Shown piece by piece: positions 16,864-25,282 of a stretch of 64,000 bases of DNA. A model generated the notes under the pieces. It made no database searches, had not been told where the DNA came from, and worked only from the letters and a program-made list of their open reading frames with translations. This DNA comes from JAJRPT01 sp965661945. GTDB lineage: Bacteria > Bacteroidota > Ignavibacteria > Kapaibacteriales > UBA2268. Positions within the stretch are counted from its first letter, which is position 1, and the number at the start of each line of letters is the position of its first letter. Location: contig CBFIFP010000001.1 of the NCBI GenBank assembly GCA_965661945.1, positions 868,001 through 932,000 on the forward strand, read 5' to 3'. Made by a program: the position numbers and the translations under genes.

Positions 16864-17235
16864 TCAAAGTTTCTTTAAAATTGGTGTGATAATATCAGAC
16901 TTAAAATCATTATAACTTAAAATATCTCTCTTAAATCGAGGAAAGTATTCTAATCTAATTTGATCTTTAAATAAATCCAATTTTATAAAATACCCAAAAT
17001 CATTAAATTTTATTTTACTTTCAAATATGGTTGTATTTTCTTTAGTTGCTAATTTTTTTAAATCAATACCTTTTAATACATCAACAATAAATTTATATTT
17101 TGTTTTATCATTTGATATATGGTAAACATAATAGGCTCTCCTTTTTCCTGAAAATTTTCGTATTCTGAAATAAGAATATATTAAAAAATTTACTATTAGA
17201 AATGATAAAGATAAGACAATTAAATTAAATTCCAT
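16864..17235 (-). CDS. Cassette E membrane-anchored protein (123 aa)
   Basis: One N-terminal hydrophobic segment (about 4-22) is followed by a basic, probably cytoplasmic domain of 100 residues (RKFSGKRRAYYVYHISNDKT...). It follows the cassette E lipoprotein by 18 nt with a ribosome-binding site (AAAGGAATAAAC). It occupies the partner position of the cassettes, but is longer and has only one clear TM segment. No family recognised. Confidence 0.6.
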   Translation of the reverse strand: MEFNLIVLSLSFLIVNFLIYSYFRIRKFSGKRRAYYVYHISNDKTKYKFIVDVLKGIDLKKLATKENTTIFESKIKFNDFGYFIKLDLFKDQIRLEYFPRFKRDILSYNDFKSDIITPILKKL

Positions 17236-17253
17236 TTGTTTATTCCTTTGTAT

Positions 17254-18146
17254 TTATTCACAAGGTACAGGTTGTTTACATTGAACACAGTAGCAAGGCC
17301 AAACTGGATCTTCGTCACCTTCTGAGTTAGAAGTTGCAATCCCTAAAATCATTATACCAGAAGTAACAGCAGCACCAAATCCACCTAGTACAGTACCTAA
17401 GGCATCTGCACCTAAAACTGCAATGGCTTCATTTGCTTGGTCAAGAGCTTCATAATTTGGAGCCATTAATAAACTTGCCGCTTTAGTCTCGAAACCATTT
17501 GGATACCAATATTCTTTCGATTTTCTATATACTGCTTCAAATTTCAGTGCGTTAGAATAGACACTTGTATTTAAGGTATCCCAAGGAAAATTTTCAATTC
17601 TGTTATTAAAACTAATTAAATCTAAATTTTTATAATCATTTATCATAGGGGATAAAATAGAATAATTAATTGAGTCAATATAATTCATAACAAATGCTTC
17701 TTCAAAAATATCATCTACATGATCAAATAAAAAATTTAGAACTAAAGTATCATTTAGTTTACTAAATAAACCTACCTCCATAAAAAAATCTTTGATATTT
17801 TCTCTTTGTGAATCTACTTGACTCTCAGAATAAATATTATTTACAATATAATAATCACCCATAATCTCTAAAAATTATCAAGATCACCTACAGTTGCAAA
17901 AAAATCACCCTCAAAATTATATAACATTAAATGAGTACTATCATGAGGTAAATTGTTATTATGGTAATAAGCTAACAAATTATTGTGTTCAACTCCAACA
18001 CTATCATAAGGATTTGAAAAGGTTGTAGAAGTTGTATAATTAATATCATTCCCAATTTTAGCGAGTGGCTCCTCCTTACAAGACCAAAGAAATGTAGATA
18101 ATAAAATCATAGAAAAAATACTTAGTTTAAGTGCTATGTGTTTCAT
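17254..18146 (-). pseudogene. Cassette E lipoprotein gene with a one-base frameshift
   Basis: Starts MKHIALKLSIFSMILLSTFL then WSCKEEPLAK after AAGGAGTTGTT. The frame stops at TAG 17868-17870 within a T5 run; one more T would give '...GDLDNFLEIMGDYYIVNN', continuing into the open 202-codon frame ending at 17254. The C-terminal part has a Gly/Ala-rich hydrophobic segment (ADALGTVLGGFGAAVTSGIM) and a cysteine-rich end (PCYCVQCKQPVPCE), unlike the Trp ends of the other copies. So E is a divergent member broken by a homopolymer contraction, which could be real decay, phase variation or a base-calling error. Confidence 0.75.
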
Positions 18147-18200
18147 AACAACTCCTTAAATAAATTAAACAAAAATATTACTTTCGTAAAAAGTAATTTC

Positions 18201-18301
18201 TGCTAATTTAAGCAATGCTAATTTAAGCAATGCTAATTTAAGCAATGCTAATTTAAGCAATGCTAATTTAAGCAATGCTAATTTAAGCAATGCTAATTTA
18301 A
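18201..18301 (-). repeat. 15-bp tandem repeats upstream of cassette E (6 full copies plus a partial)
   Basis: Identical units TGCTAATTTAAGCAA at 18201, 18216, 18231, 18246, 18261 and 18276, with a partial unit at 18291. The array starts 55 nt upstream of the ATG. It is the longest and most homogeneous of the five; there are no unique spacers, so it is not CRISPR. Confidence 0.95.
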
Positions 18302-18741
18302 TATCCAAATTATTTTTTTCGATACAAGGATTAGTTTTCCACAATTTATTGATATATATAGATATATAATTAAATTTTTTTTTAATATTTTTTAATGATT
18401 TGAAGATTCGTTTTTTTAGGTGAGTTTGGCTATGTTTTTTCTACAACTATTTCACATCTCCGATGTGTATTAAATAAATATAAATATAAATATTTAAATT
18501 AATATTATTAATTAAATAATATTTATATAAAATATAATAAAATACATTTTTTAATATATTCTTAATAAATATAATTGTTTATTTAACATAGCATATAATA
18601 AAATAATTAATATTTAAAATAAAAAATAACTCAATCAGAAAATAAATTGAATAAAAATGCTAAATATTTTAACCTAAATAAATAAAATAAATCCCCATAA
18701 AAATAATTTTTAAGGGGATTAAATTAAAATATTTTATTAAT
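18302..18741. other. AT-rich intergenic region upstream of cassette E
   Basis: Non-coding. It holds TTTTCCACA (18335-18343), the palindrome CACATC-TCC-GATGTG (18453-18467), about 200 bp of almost pure A/T, and the hairpin AATCCCC...GGGGATT (18690-18720) that probably terminates the TolB-like gene. It marks the right-hand edge of the accessory island. Confidence 0.5.
18690..18720 (-). terminator. Hairpin AATCCCC...GGGGATT
   Basis: A 7-bp stem around an A/T-rich loop, 22 bp downstream of the TolB-like gene stop on the minus strand. A T-rich stretch follows on that strand. Confidence 0.55.
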
Positions 18742-19878
18742 TTATTTACCGAAGTTTATATCAATATCTTCAGGTTCTTCTATCCAATCAGCAACAAAAA
18801 TATTTGTAACTCTGCTTGGTTGTCTATCAATATTTCTATTAGAAGCAAATACTATTTTTTTTCCATCGTAACTGAACATTGGAAATGCATCGAATAAACC
18901 AGAATTTGAAACTTTATACATATTTGTTCCATCAAGATTTATAGAGTAAATGTAAAATACTCTTCCTTTGGGGTCTTCGTGATTCGAACAAAATAATATT
19001 TTATCCCCACTTGGGTGAAAAAATGGAGCCCAATTAGCTTTTGGTAAATTTGTAATTTGTTTTGGATTTTTTCCATCAATATCAGCCACAAATACCTGAA
19101 GTTCAAATGGTTCTACTAGATTTTGTGATAAAAGTTCTTTATAATTATCTGCATCTTCTCCTTTAGGTCTGCTTGCTCTCCAAACAATTTTTTTACTATC
19201 TCTAGAGAAAAAAGCACCACCATCATAACCAAGTTCATTTGTAATTTGTATAATTTCTTTGGTTTCAAATTCATATCTATACAAATCTAAGTCTCCATTT
19301 CTTGTAGAGGTAAAAAGCATATATTTACCATCAGGAGATACTGTAGGTTCTGCGTCGTATGAATCGCCAGATATTAGCACTTCTAAAGTTCCATCTTTAT
19401 CTCTTTTGTAGATATTATAAGTAGGGTATATGCCCCATACATATCTACCTGTCAGAGAAATAACTTCTGGACATTCGTGTTTATCATCATGAGTAGATGC
19501 AAATATCATACTACCATCTTTTAAAAAATATCCACAAGTAGTTCTTCCATTTCCAGTTGAGACCAACTTGTATTTTTCGCCAGTTTCATAAGCGGAGCCA
19601 TCGGTTTTCATAATAAATTGTTGGTCGCACCCCTGAGTATTTATTTCATCCCAATCGGATTGAAAAATTAGTTCTTTATCATCAAAACTCCAGTAAGCTT
19701 CAGCGTTATTTCCGCCAAAAGTAAGTTGTTTTACATTTCTAAAATGTATTTCACCCTCGAACCTAAGCGAATCCATCTCAGGTTTATAATCAAGTTCTGA
19801 GATTTCTAACTCATTTTCTTTTTTTCCGCCACAAGAAATTAGAAATCCAATAACTAATAAAAGCAAGATTTTTTTCAT
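18742..19878 (-). CDS. TolB-like beta-propeller lipoprotein (PD40 repeats)
   Basis: A 378-aa lipoprotein (MKKILLLLVIGFLISCGGKK). Several PD40-type repeats are visible: 'AEAYWSFDDKELIFQSD', 'AEPTVSPDGKYMLFTSTRNG', 'GGAFFSRDSKKIVWRAS', 'WAPFFHPSGDKILFCSNHED' and 'AFPMFSYDGKKIVFASNRN'. This gives a five- or six-bladed propeller as in TolB C-terminal domains and related lipoproteins. No peptidase domain is present. Probably periplasmic or outer-membrane anchored; substrate unknown. Single gene with its own terminator. Confidence 0.85.
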   Translation of the reverse strand: MKKILLLLVIGFLISCGGKKENELEISELDYKPEMDSLRFEGEIHFRNVKQLTFGGNNAEAYWSFDDKELIFQSDWDEINTQGCDQQFIMKTDGSAYETGEKYKLVSTGNGRTTCGYFLKDGSMIFASTHDDKHECPEVISLTGRYVWGIYPTYNIYKRDKDGTLEVLISGDSYDAEPTVSPDGKYMLFTSTRNGDLDLYRYEFETKEIIQITNELGYDGGAFFSRDSKKIVWRASRPKGEDADNYKELLSQNLVEPFELQVFVADIDGKNPKQITNLPKANWAPFFHPSGDKILFCSNHEDPKGRVFYIYSINLDGTNMYKVSNSGLFDAFPMFSYDGKKIVFASNRNIDRQPSRVTNIFVADWIEEPEDIDINFGK

Positions 19879-20016
19879 TATTTTTGATATTAATAAAACA
19901 TATAATTCAAAATTAAGGAATATAATTTAATTAAATATTCTTGTAAAGATTTTTTTAATAATTGTAATTTTTGTGTTGTCTATTTTTATTTGTTAAATCA
20001 GCACTATACCTTAAAT

Positions 20017-21537
20017 TCACTCTGCCCAACTTGGATTAACTCCCATATCAATATCTAAAATGTAATTGCCAATCAAAGCGAAAAGCAAAGGAACTAATAT
20101 TGCTGCAATTATATTAATCCAAAGACCAGTATTTGCCATCTCTGCGATTTTGATTTTACCAGAGCCAAACACTATTGCATTTGGGGGAGTTGCAACTGGT
20201 AACATAAATGCAAGGGAAGCGCTAATTGTAGCAGGAATCATTAATATCATGGGATTTACATCTATCGCAACAGATATTGAAGCAAGTATTGGTAAAAATG
20301 TATATGTTGTCGCTGTATTTGAGGTAAATTCTGTTAAAAAAATAACAACAAAGCATATAAAAAAACTAATCAAAAGAGGGGGAACATTTTGCATTCCGGC
20401 AAATCCATTTCCAATTATTTCAGATAAACCAGTAGTTTGAAATCCCTTAGCCATTGCAAATCCACCACCAAATAAAAGTAGTATATCCCAGGGAATATTT
20501 ATTATTGTATCTTTAGTCATTAATCTAAAATCTGTTCCTAAATTACTCAAAGTCGCTGGAATAATAAACAATAAAATAGATAATCCAATAGCAACAGTTG
20601 AATCATCTACAAGCGAAGGATCAGGTAGTATATTACTCCAGCCAGGAATAGTCATAAATCCCAAATCTACATTTACTCGGAAAATCCATAAAAGTGATGC
20701 AGAAACCATTGTGTAAAGAATAATTGTCTCTTGAATTGATATTTTACCTAGTTTTTTAATTTCTTTATTTATATATTGTTTATCAACGCTTATTTCATCA
20801 TCAATTTTAAATAAAAAGTTATTCAAAACAAACCACACCACTACCATCAAAACCACAGACATAGGTAGGGCAAATGACATCCATTTAACAAAAGAAATCT
20901 CTGGGGCAGCAGGAAAAGTCATCTCAAATATACTTTTAAATGCAATGTTAGGAACTGTTCCAACCAGCGTTGCAATTCCTCCAATAGATGACGAATATGC
21001 AATACCAAGAAGCAATGCAACACTAAAATTATGAACCGCCTTATCTGAAAATTTACCTTCTAATCCTTTAATTACCGCAGTTCCAATAGGTAACATCATT
21101 ATTGTTGTGGCGGTGTTAGTTATAAACATAGATAATAGCCAACTTGAAAGGAAAAACCCCCTTAAAATACCTTTTGCATCACCACCCAAAAAGCGTATGA
21201 TATATAAGGATATACGTTTGTGCAACTCCCATCGTTCCATTGCTTGAGCGAGTAAAAAACCACCCAAAAATAGAAAAATGGTTGAGTTAATATATTGATT
21301 TGCAGTTTCATTAGCAGAGTGAATCTCTAAAAATGGAAATAAAATAAGCGGTAGCATAGAGGTAACAGAAAGAGGAACGGCTTCTGTCATCCACCAAATA
21401 GCCATAAGAATAGTAACTCCAGCCATTGCATTAGCAAGTGGGCTTTCTACAATTCCAAGATAATAAAAAATTAAAGCAAATAAAGGTCCAATAATAAGCC
21501 CAATTGCTTCTATTTCTTTTTTTTCAAGTTTTATCAT
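20017..21537 (-). CDS. SLC13/DASS-family sodium:dicarboxylate (or sulfate/phosphate) symporter
   Basis: A 506-aa polytopic membrane protein with the two DASS substrate/sodium-site motifs in inverted halves: TNTATTIMMLPIG (about residue 139) and SNTATTYTFLPI (about 405). 'PVATPPNAIVFGSG' near the C-terminus is also typical. The length is usual for CitT/SdcS-type carriers, which import C4-dicarboxylates, citrate or anions with Na+. The substrate cannot be fixed by eye. It stands alone between the TolB-like lipoprotein and the ompA-like pseudogene. Confidence 0.9.
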   Translation of the reverse strand: MIKLEKKEIEAIGLIIGPLFALIFYYLGIVESPLANAMAGVTILMAIWWMTEAVPLSVTSMLPLILFPFLEIHSANETANQYINSTIFLFLGGFLLAQAMERWELHKRISLYIIRFLGGDAKGILRGFFLSSWLLSMFITNTATTIMMLPIGTAVIKGLEGKFSDKAVHNFSVALLLGIAYSSSIGGIATLVGTVPNIAFKSIFEMTFPAAPEISFVKWMSFALPMSVVLMVVVWFVLNNFLFKIDDEISVDKQYINKEIKKLGKISIQETIILYTMVSASLLWIFRVNVDLGFMTIPGWSNILPDPSLVDDSTVAIGLSILLFIIPATLSNLGTDFRLMTKDTIINIPWDILLLFGGGFAMAKGFQTTGLSEIIGNGFAGMQNVPPLLISFFICFVVIFLTEFTSNTATTYTFLPILASISVAIDVNPMILMIPATISASLAFMLPVATPPNAIVFGSGKIKIAEMANTGLWINIIAAILVPLLFALIGNYILDIDMGVNPSWAE

Positions 21538-21674
21538 ATTTAAATTATTTCAATATTTAATTTTAAAAGTAATATAAATTTGTAAAATTTACATTGCAAA
21601 ATTATGAAATATATTGGAAAGAAGGGAAAAAGTTGAGCTAAATAATATTTTTAAATATTAAAGAAAATATAAAA

Positions 21675-21702
21675 AAATAGCCCATATTTCTATGAGCTAT
21701 TT
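21675..21702 (-). terminator. Hairpin AAATAGC-CATA...TATG-GCTATTT
   Basis: Two stacked stems (7 and 4 bp, with single-base bulges) about 25 bp downstream of the ompA-like pseudogene on the minus strand. Confidence 0.6.
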
Positions 21703-21725
21703 TGTACAAATTTTGTAAATAGTTC

Positions 21726-22736
21726 TTACTTAGTTCTAACAAACTCAATTCTTCTATTTCTGGCTCTATTTTCAGCACTTGTATTTGGTACTAAAGGATT
21801 ATCAGGACCTAAACCCGAAGTAGTTATTTTATTAGATTGAATTCCTCTGCTTGTTAACCAATTTTTAACAGATACAGCTCTCTTTTTTGATAAATCAATA
21901 TTATATTGTCTATCTCCAGTATCATCTGTATAACCAACTATTTCAACTTCCCAATCTTAGTGGTTCTTTAAAGTTTTTAATGCTCTTAGTAATATAATTT
22001 CTGAATCATCTGTTAAGTCACTAGAATTTGTTTTAAAAGTAACACCCTCTAAAACTAATTTATCACCAACGTTAGTATTATATTCTTCTACATTTGAGTA
22101 TGCATCACTATTTAGATTGAAAATATCTCCAACATTATAAGATACAGTTATATAGCCAGTCCAAAAAGCATCGTTTATACCATCTAACCAAGGGTTAATA
22201 TTATCATTGAATGCAAAATTTGGTCCTGCCGCAAAATCAACTGTCCAATATTTATTAATCAGATAACTAATCCCACCACCAAAATTATACATCAAATCAG
22301 TACCCGTAATTTCATTTCCATCAAAATCAGGTTTTGTAATACCTGGCATAGGATCCAAAGCGGAATTATATTTACTTGAATAATTAACTACTCCCAATCC
22401 TCCATAAACATAAGGTGAAATATTCCAACCCAAAAAGCTTAAAAAATAAAACCTAGCTCTTAAATCACCGAGTTACATATCAGATTCAAAATATGATGGT
22501 ATGTCTTGATCATGTTTCTCCTTTGCATAAGCCAAACCTAGCTCTAGGTGAACGTAATCTCCTAAAAGGTTAGTATACACAGCATTTGCCTTTAAACCAT
22601 AACCCAAACTTCTTTCGTTATTTGCAGATTCGTTTATACCATAAACAGGTCATGCTCCAACACCAATGAACATAGCTCTGTCAGATGCGTTTAGCCACGG
22701 AGCTAAAAAGAATAATGCGATTAATATTTTTAACAT
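21726..22736 (-). pseudogene. OmpA-family outer-membrane protein gene with three in-frame stops
   Basis: One continuous frame of 336 codons from ATG 22736 has stops at 22650-22652 (TGA), 22473-22475 (TAA) and 21957-21959 (TAA), but no frameshift. It has a signal peptide (MLKILIALFFLAPWLNAS), a barrel-like middle ('ISPYVYGGLGVVNYSS', 'MYNFGGGISYLINKYW') and, past the last stop, an OmpA C-terminal peptidoglycan-binding domain with VGYTDDTGD and YNIDLSKKRAVSVKNWL. Only the middle (22433-21957) could be made as a single open frame. The reading frame being kept suggests recent loss by point mutation. Confidence 0.85.
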
Positions 22737-22858
22737 ATCTATTTATTTAAAAATTAAATTTAACATTTGCATAATTATGAATAAATATTAATATTATTGA
22801 TAAGTATTTTTACCTATAAATTAAAAATAATTTTTTATAGTTTATATAATAGTGTAAT

Positions 22859-24451
22859 TCACCCTAAGATCTCATCTGGGCTTTGCGGTTTGACCATCAC
22901 TACATTTTCTTTCTGCACTAAAACGCTACCTGAATTTGCTCCTTTAGGTTTGCGAACATATTTCTTCTCGGTATAAATTACAGGAACTAATCCCGCCTTT
23001 CTCGATTGCGAGTAATATGCAGCAAGCGATGCAACTTTTTCTAATACTGCGTTGCTTAATTTTTCTTTTGAGTTAATTTTGATTAATGTGTGCGAGCCAG
23101 GGACACCTCTAGCGTGCAACCAAATATCATTAGGACGGGCGAACTTCATTGTTAATTCGTCATTATTGCTTGCGGATTTGCCTATAAAAACTTGGTAGCC
23201 GTCTATTTCAAACTGTCTGAATTTACTTTCTTGTTCCATTTTTGGATTTATTTTTAACATTAAATCTTTTGCAAAATTAACTTTAAAATTCTTTATTTCC
23301 TTAATATTCTTAATTTTTTCAAATTCGGATTTTATAAAATTAAATCGCTCTAATCTTTCTAGAATATTTGGCAATTCAACTTTTTTTAATTCTGCATCTT
23401 TTTCTGTTTTCTTAGCTTTCTTGTAATATCTTTCTGCATTTTTAATTAAATTTAATTTTTTATCTAAATCAATTTTCAAATCATCGCCTGACCAATCTTG
23501 GACTATTATTTCACTTCCAGAGTTAGACTTTGGATTGGGAGAGGACATAAGCAAATCACCATAATGCCGATATTCGCCTGAAAGTTCTAAAAGTTGTGAA
23601 TAATTTGAAAATTGTTTATGTTTTGCATTTAATTTCTTTAATTCTTGATTTATTTTTCCTTCAATTCCTTTTTTTTCTTCATTAATTACATCGGAATTAA
23701 TTGATTTAATTTTTCCCCATTTAATGGCTTTAGAAATAGATTCTTCTTTTTGTACTACTTCTAATTCAGTCAGATGAGTAAGTTCAATTGGTGATATTAA
23801 ATATTTATTATTTTCAAAATAAATATAATTTTTAGATTTTTTTAACATTAAAATAAAATCATTTACTAAATTAATTAAATCTTTTTCTGATTTATTTGCT
23901 AATTGATTTTTATTTAAATTATTTCTAAATATTAATTCATTAGCAAGTTTATTTCCCATAATAAAAGGCAATTTAGCTAGATTATCAAAAACTGAATTAT
24001 CAGGAATTAGTTCAATATTTTTCTTTTTAATTTCCAATTTAGTACCAATTAGAAATTTGCTATCTTCTAAAGAATCAATAATTATTTTATCTTTTTTTGT
24101 GATAATTAAATTAGAAGATCCACGACCAAATAAAATTAAATATATATCAGAATTAATTAATTCAATTTTTATTATTCTATCGAAATTAAATATTTTAATA
24201 TCTTGGACTATATCTCCAATGGCATCATCAAAAAGTGTAACTGTATTCTTACCTGCACGTTTGAAATCATCTCGCAGAAAACAAGAGGAATATTTATTAT
24301 CCGAAGAAAAATCTAAAAACATTGGCGCATCTGAATCAAATTCTATAATAACAGAGTCTTTTTCTTGCGTGAAAACATCTGTTATTCTCTCACCAATTAA
24401 GGTTTTTAATTCGTCATTTAGTTTTAGTAATGTGTAATAGTTTAAAAGCAT
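22859..24451 (-). CDS. rqcH: RqcH/NFACT-family ribosome quality control protein
   Basis: A 530-aa NFACT protein (also known as fibronectin-binding A family). NFACT-N covers about 1-200 (MLLNYYTLLKLNDELKTLIG), followed by a coiled-coil/HhH middle. The C-terminal NFACT-R domain (about 410-520) carries 'FARPNDIWLHARGVPGSHTL'. Known members bind stalled 60S/50S-tRNA complexes and add C-terminal alanine tails. Length is normal. It is divergent from glmU, with a 66-bp shared upstream region. Confidence 0.85.
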   Translation of the reverse strand: MLLNYYTLLKLNDELKTLIGERITDVFTQEKDSVIIEFDSDAPMFLDFSSDNKYSSCFLRDDFKRAGKNTVTLFDDAIGDIVQDIKIFNFDRIIKIELINSDIYLILFGRGSSNLIITKKDKIIIDSLEDSKFLIGTKLEIKKKNIELIPDNSVFDNLAKLPFIMGNKLANELIFRNNLNKNQLANKSEKDLINLVNDFILMLKKSKNYIYFENNKYLISPIELTHLTELEVVQKEESISKAIKWGKIKSINSDVINEEKKGIEGKINQELKKLNAKHKQFSNYSQLLELSGEYRHYGDLLMSSPNPKSNSGSEIIVQDWSGDDLKIDLDKKLNLIKNAERYYKKAKKTEKDAELKKVELPNILERLERFNFIKSEFEKIKNIKEIKNFKVNFAKDLMLKINPKMEQESKFRQFEIDGYQVFIGKSASNNDELTMKFARPNDIWLHARGVPGSHTLIKINSKEKLSNAVLEKVASLAAYYSQSRKAGLVPVIYTEKKYVRKPKGANSGSVLVQKENVVMVKPQSPDEILG

Positions 24452-24517
24452 TTTTTCAATTAAAAAAAGATATTTCGTAAATTGCAGTTTTAAAAATGTA
24501 AATTAGAAAATTATTAT

Positions 24518-25282
24518 ATGAATACGAAAAAAGATTTAGCAATTGTGATTTTAGCAGCGGGTCAAGGCAAAAGAATGAAAAACCCAGATATTCCAAAAGT
24601 TCTTGCAGATTTAAACTCTAAGCCATTATTATCTTATGTATTAGATGTATCTTCGAAATTAAATCCTAATAGAATTATTTCGATTATTGGGCATAAAAAA
24701 GAATTAGTGGAAGAATTTTTAAAAAATAATTTTTCAAATGTTGAGGTTGCATATCAGCTCCAACAACTCGGAACCGGACATGCAGTAATGCAAGCAAATG
24801 AAAAATTAGCTGATTTTGAAGGTAATGTTTTGATTTTATGCGGAGATGTTCCACTACTTCGAGCAAAGACTATTGAGACGTTTGCAAATAATCATCAAAA
24901 TTATGGTGCTGACTTATCTGTTCTAAGTGCAGTTACAAAAAATCCAACAGGATATGGAAGAATAGTGCGTAATGAATCAGGGGAGTTTTATAAAATTACA
25001 GAAGAAAAAGATGCAAATGATTTTGTGAAGAAAATAAAAGAGATAAATAGCGGTATATTTCTTGTAAATAGTAAGTTACTTTTTGATGCTCTTAGCAAAA
25101 TCTCAAATTCAAACGCTCAAGGCGAATATTACTTAACTGATATAGTAGAAGTATTTGTAAAAGAAAATAAAAAATGTGCTGCATTTATAGGAGTAAGTTT
25201 TGATGAATTACAGGGAATTAACTCTCCTGAAGATTTGGAGCGTGCAGCTAAATATTTACAACCAATTTTCCCAGCAAGTTAA
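24518..25282 (+). CDS. GlmU-type UDP-N-acetylglucosamine pyrophosphorylase domain (no acetyltransferase half)
   Basis: A 254-aa nucleotidyltransferase with VILAAGQGKRMKNPDIPKVL (about 10-29), 'QLGTGHAVMQA', 'LILCGDVPLLRA' and 'VLSAVTKNPTGYGRIVRNES', the classic GlmU N-terminal motifs. It ends where GlmU would switch to the left-handed beta-helix acetyltransferase domain, so only uridylyl transfer from UTP to N-acetylglucosamine-1-phosphate is encoded here. Acetylation must come from another protein. The stop is directly followed by the epimerase start. Confidence 0.85.
   Translation: MNTKKDLAIVILAAGQGKRMKNPDIPKVLADLNSKPLLSYVLDVSSKLNPNRIISIIGHKKELVEEFLKNNFSNVEVAYQLQQLGTGHAVMQANEKLADFEGNVLILCGDVPLLRAKTIETFANNHQNYGADLSVLSAVTKNPTGYGRIVRNESGEFYKITEEKDANDFVKKIKEINSGIFLVNSKLLFDALSKISNSNAQGEYYLTDIVEVFVKENKKCAAFIGVSFDELQGINSPEDLERAAKYLQPIFPAS

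Noticed and set aside
18201..18301. CRISPR-like direct repeats
   Set aside because: The 15-bp units are directly adjacent with no spacers and lie at a fixed place before lipoprotein genes; no cas gene is seen.
11097..22736. Alternative genetic code or stop-codon recoding explaining the in-frame stops
   Set aside because: TAA, TAG and TGA all end normal genes here (for example glyA with TAA and mce with TGA), and frameshifts and a lost start occur too, so decay is simpler.
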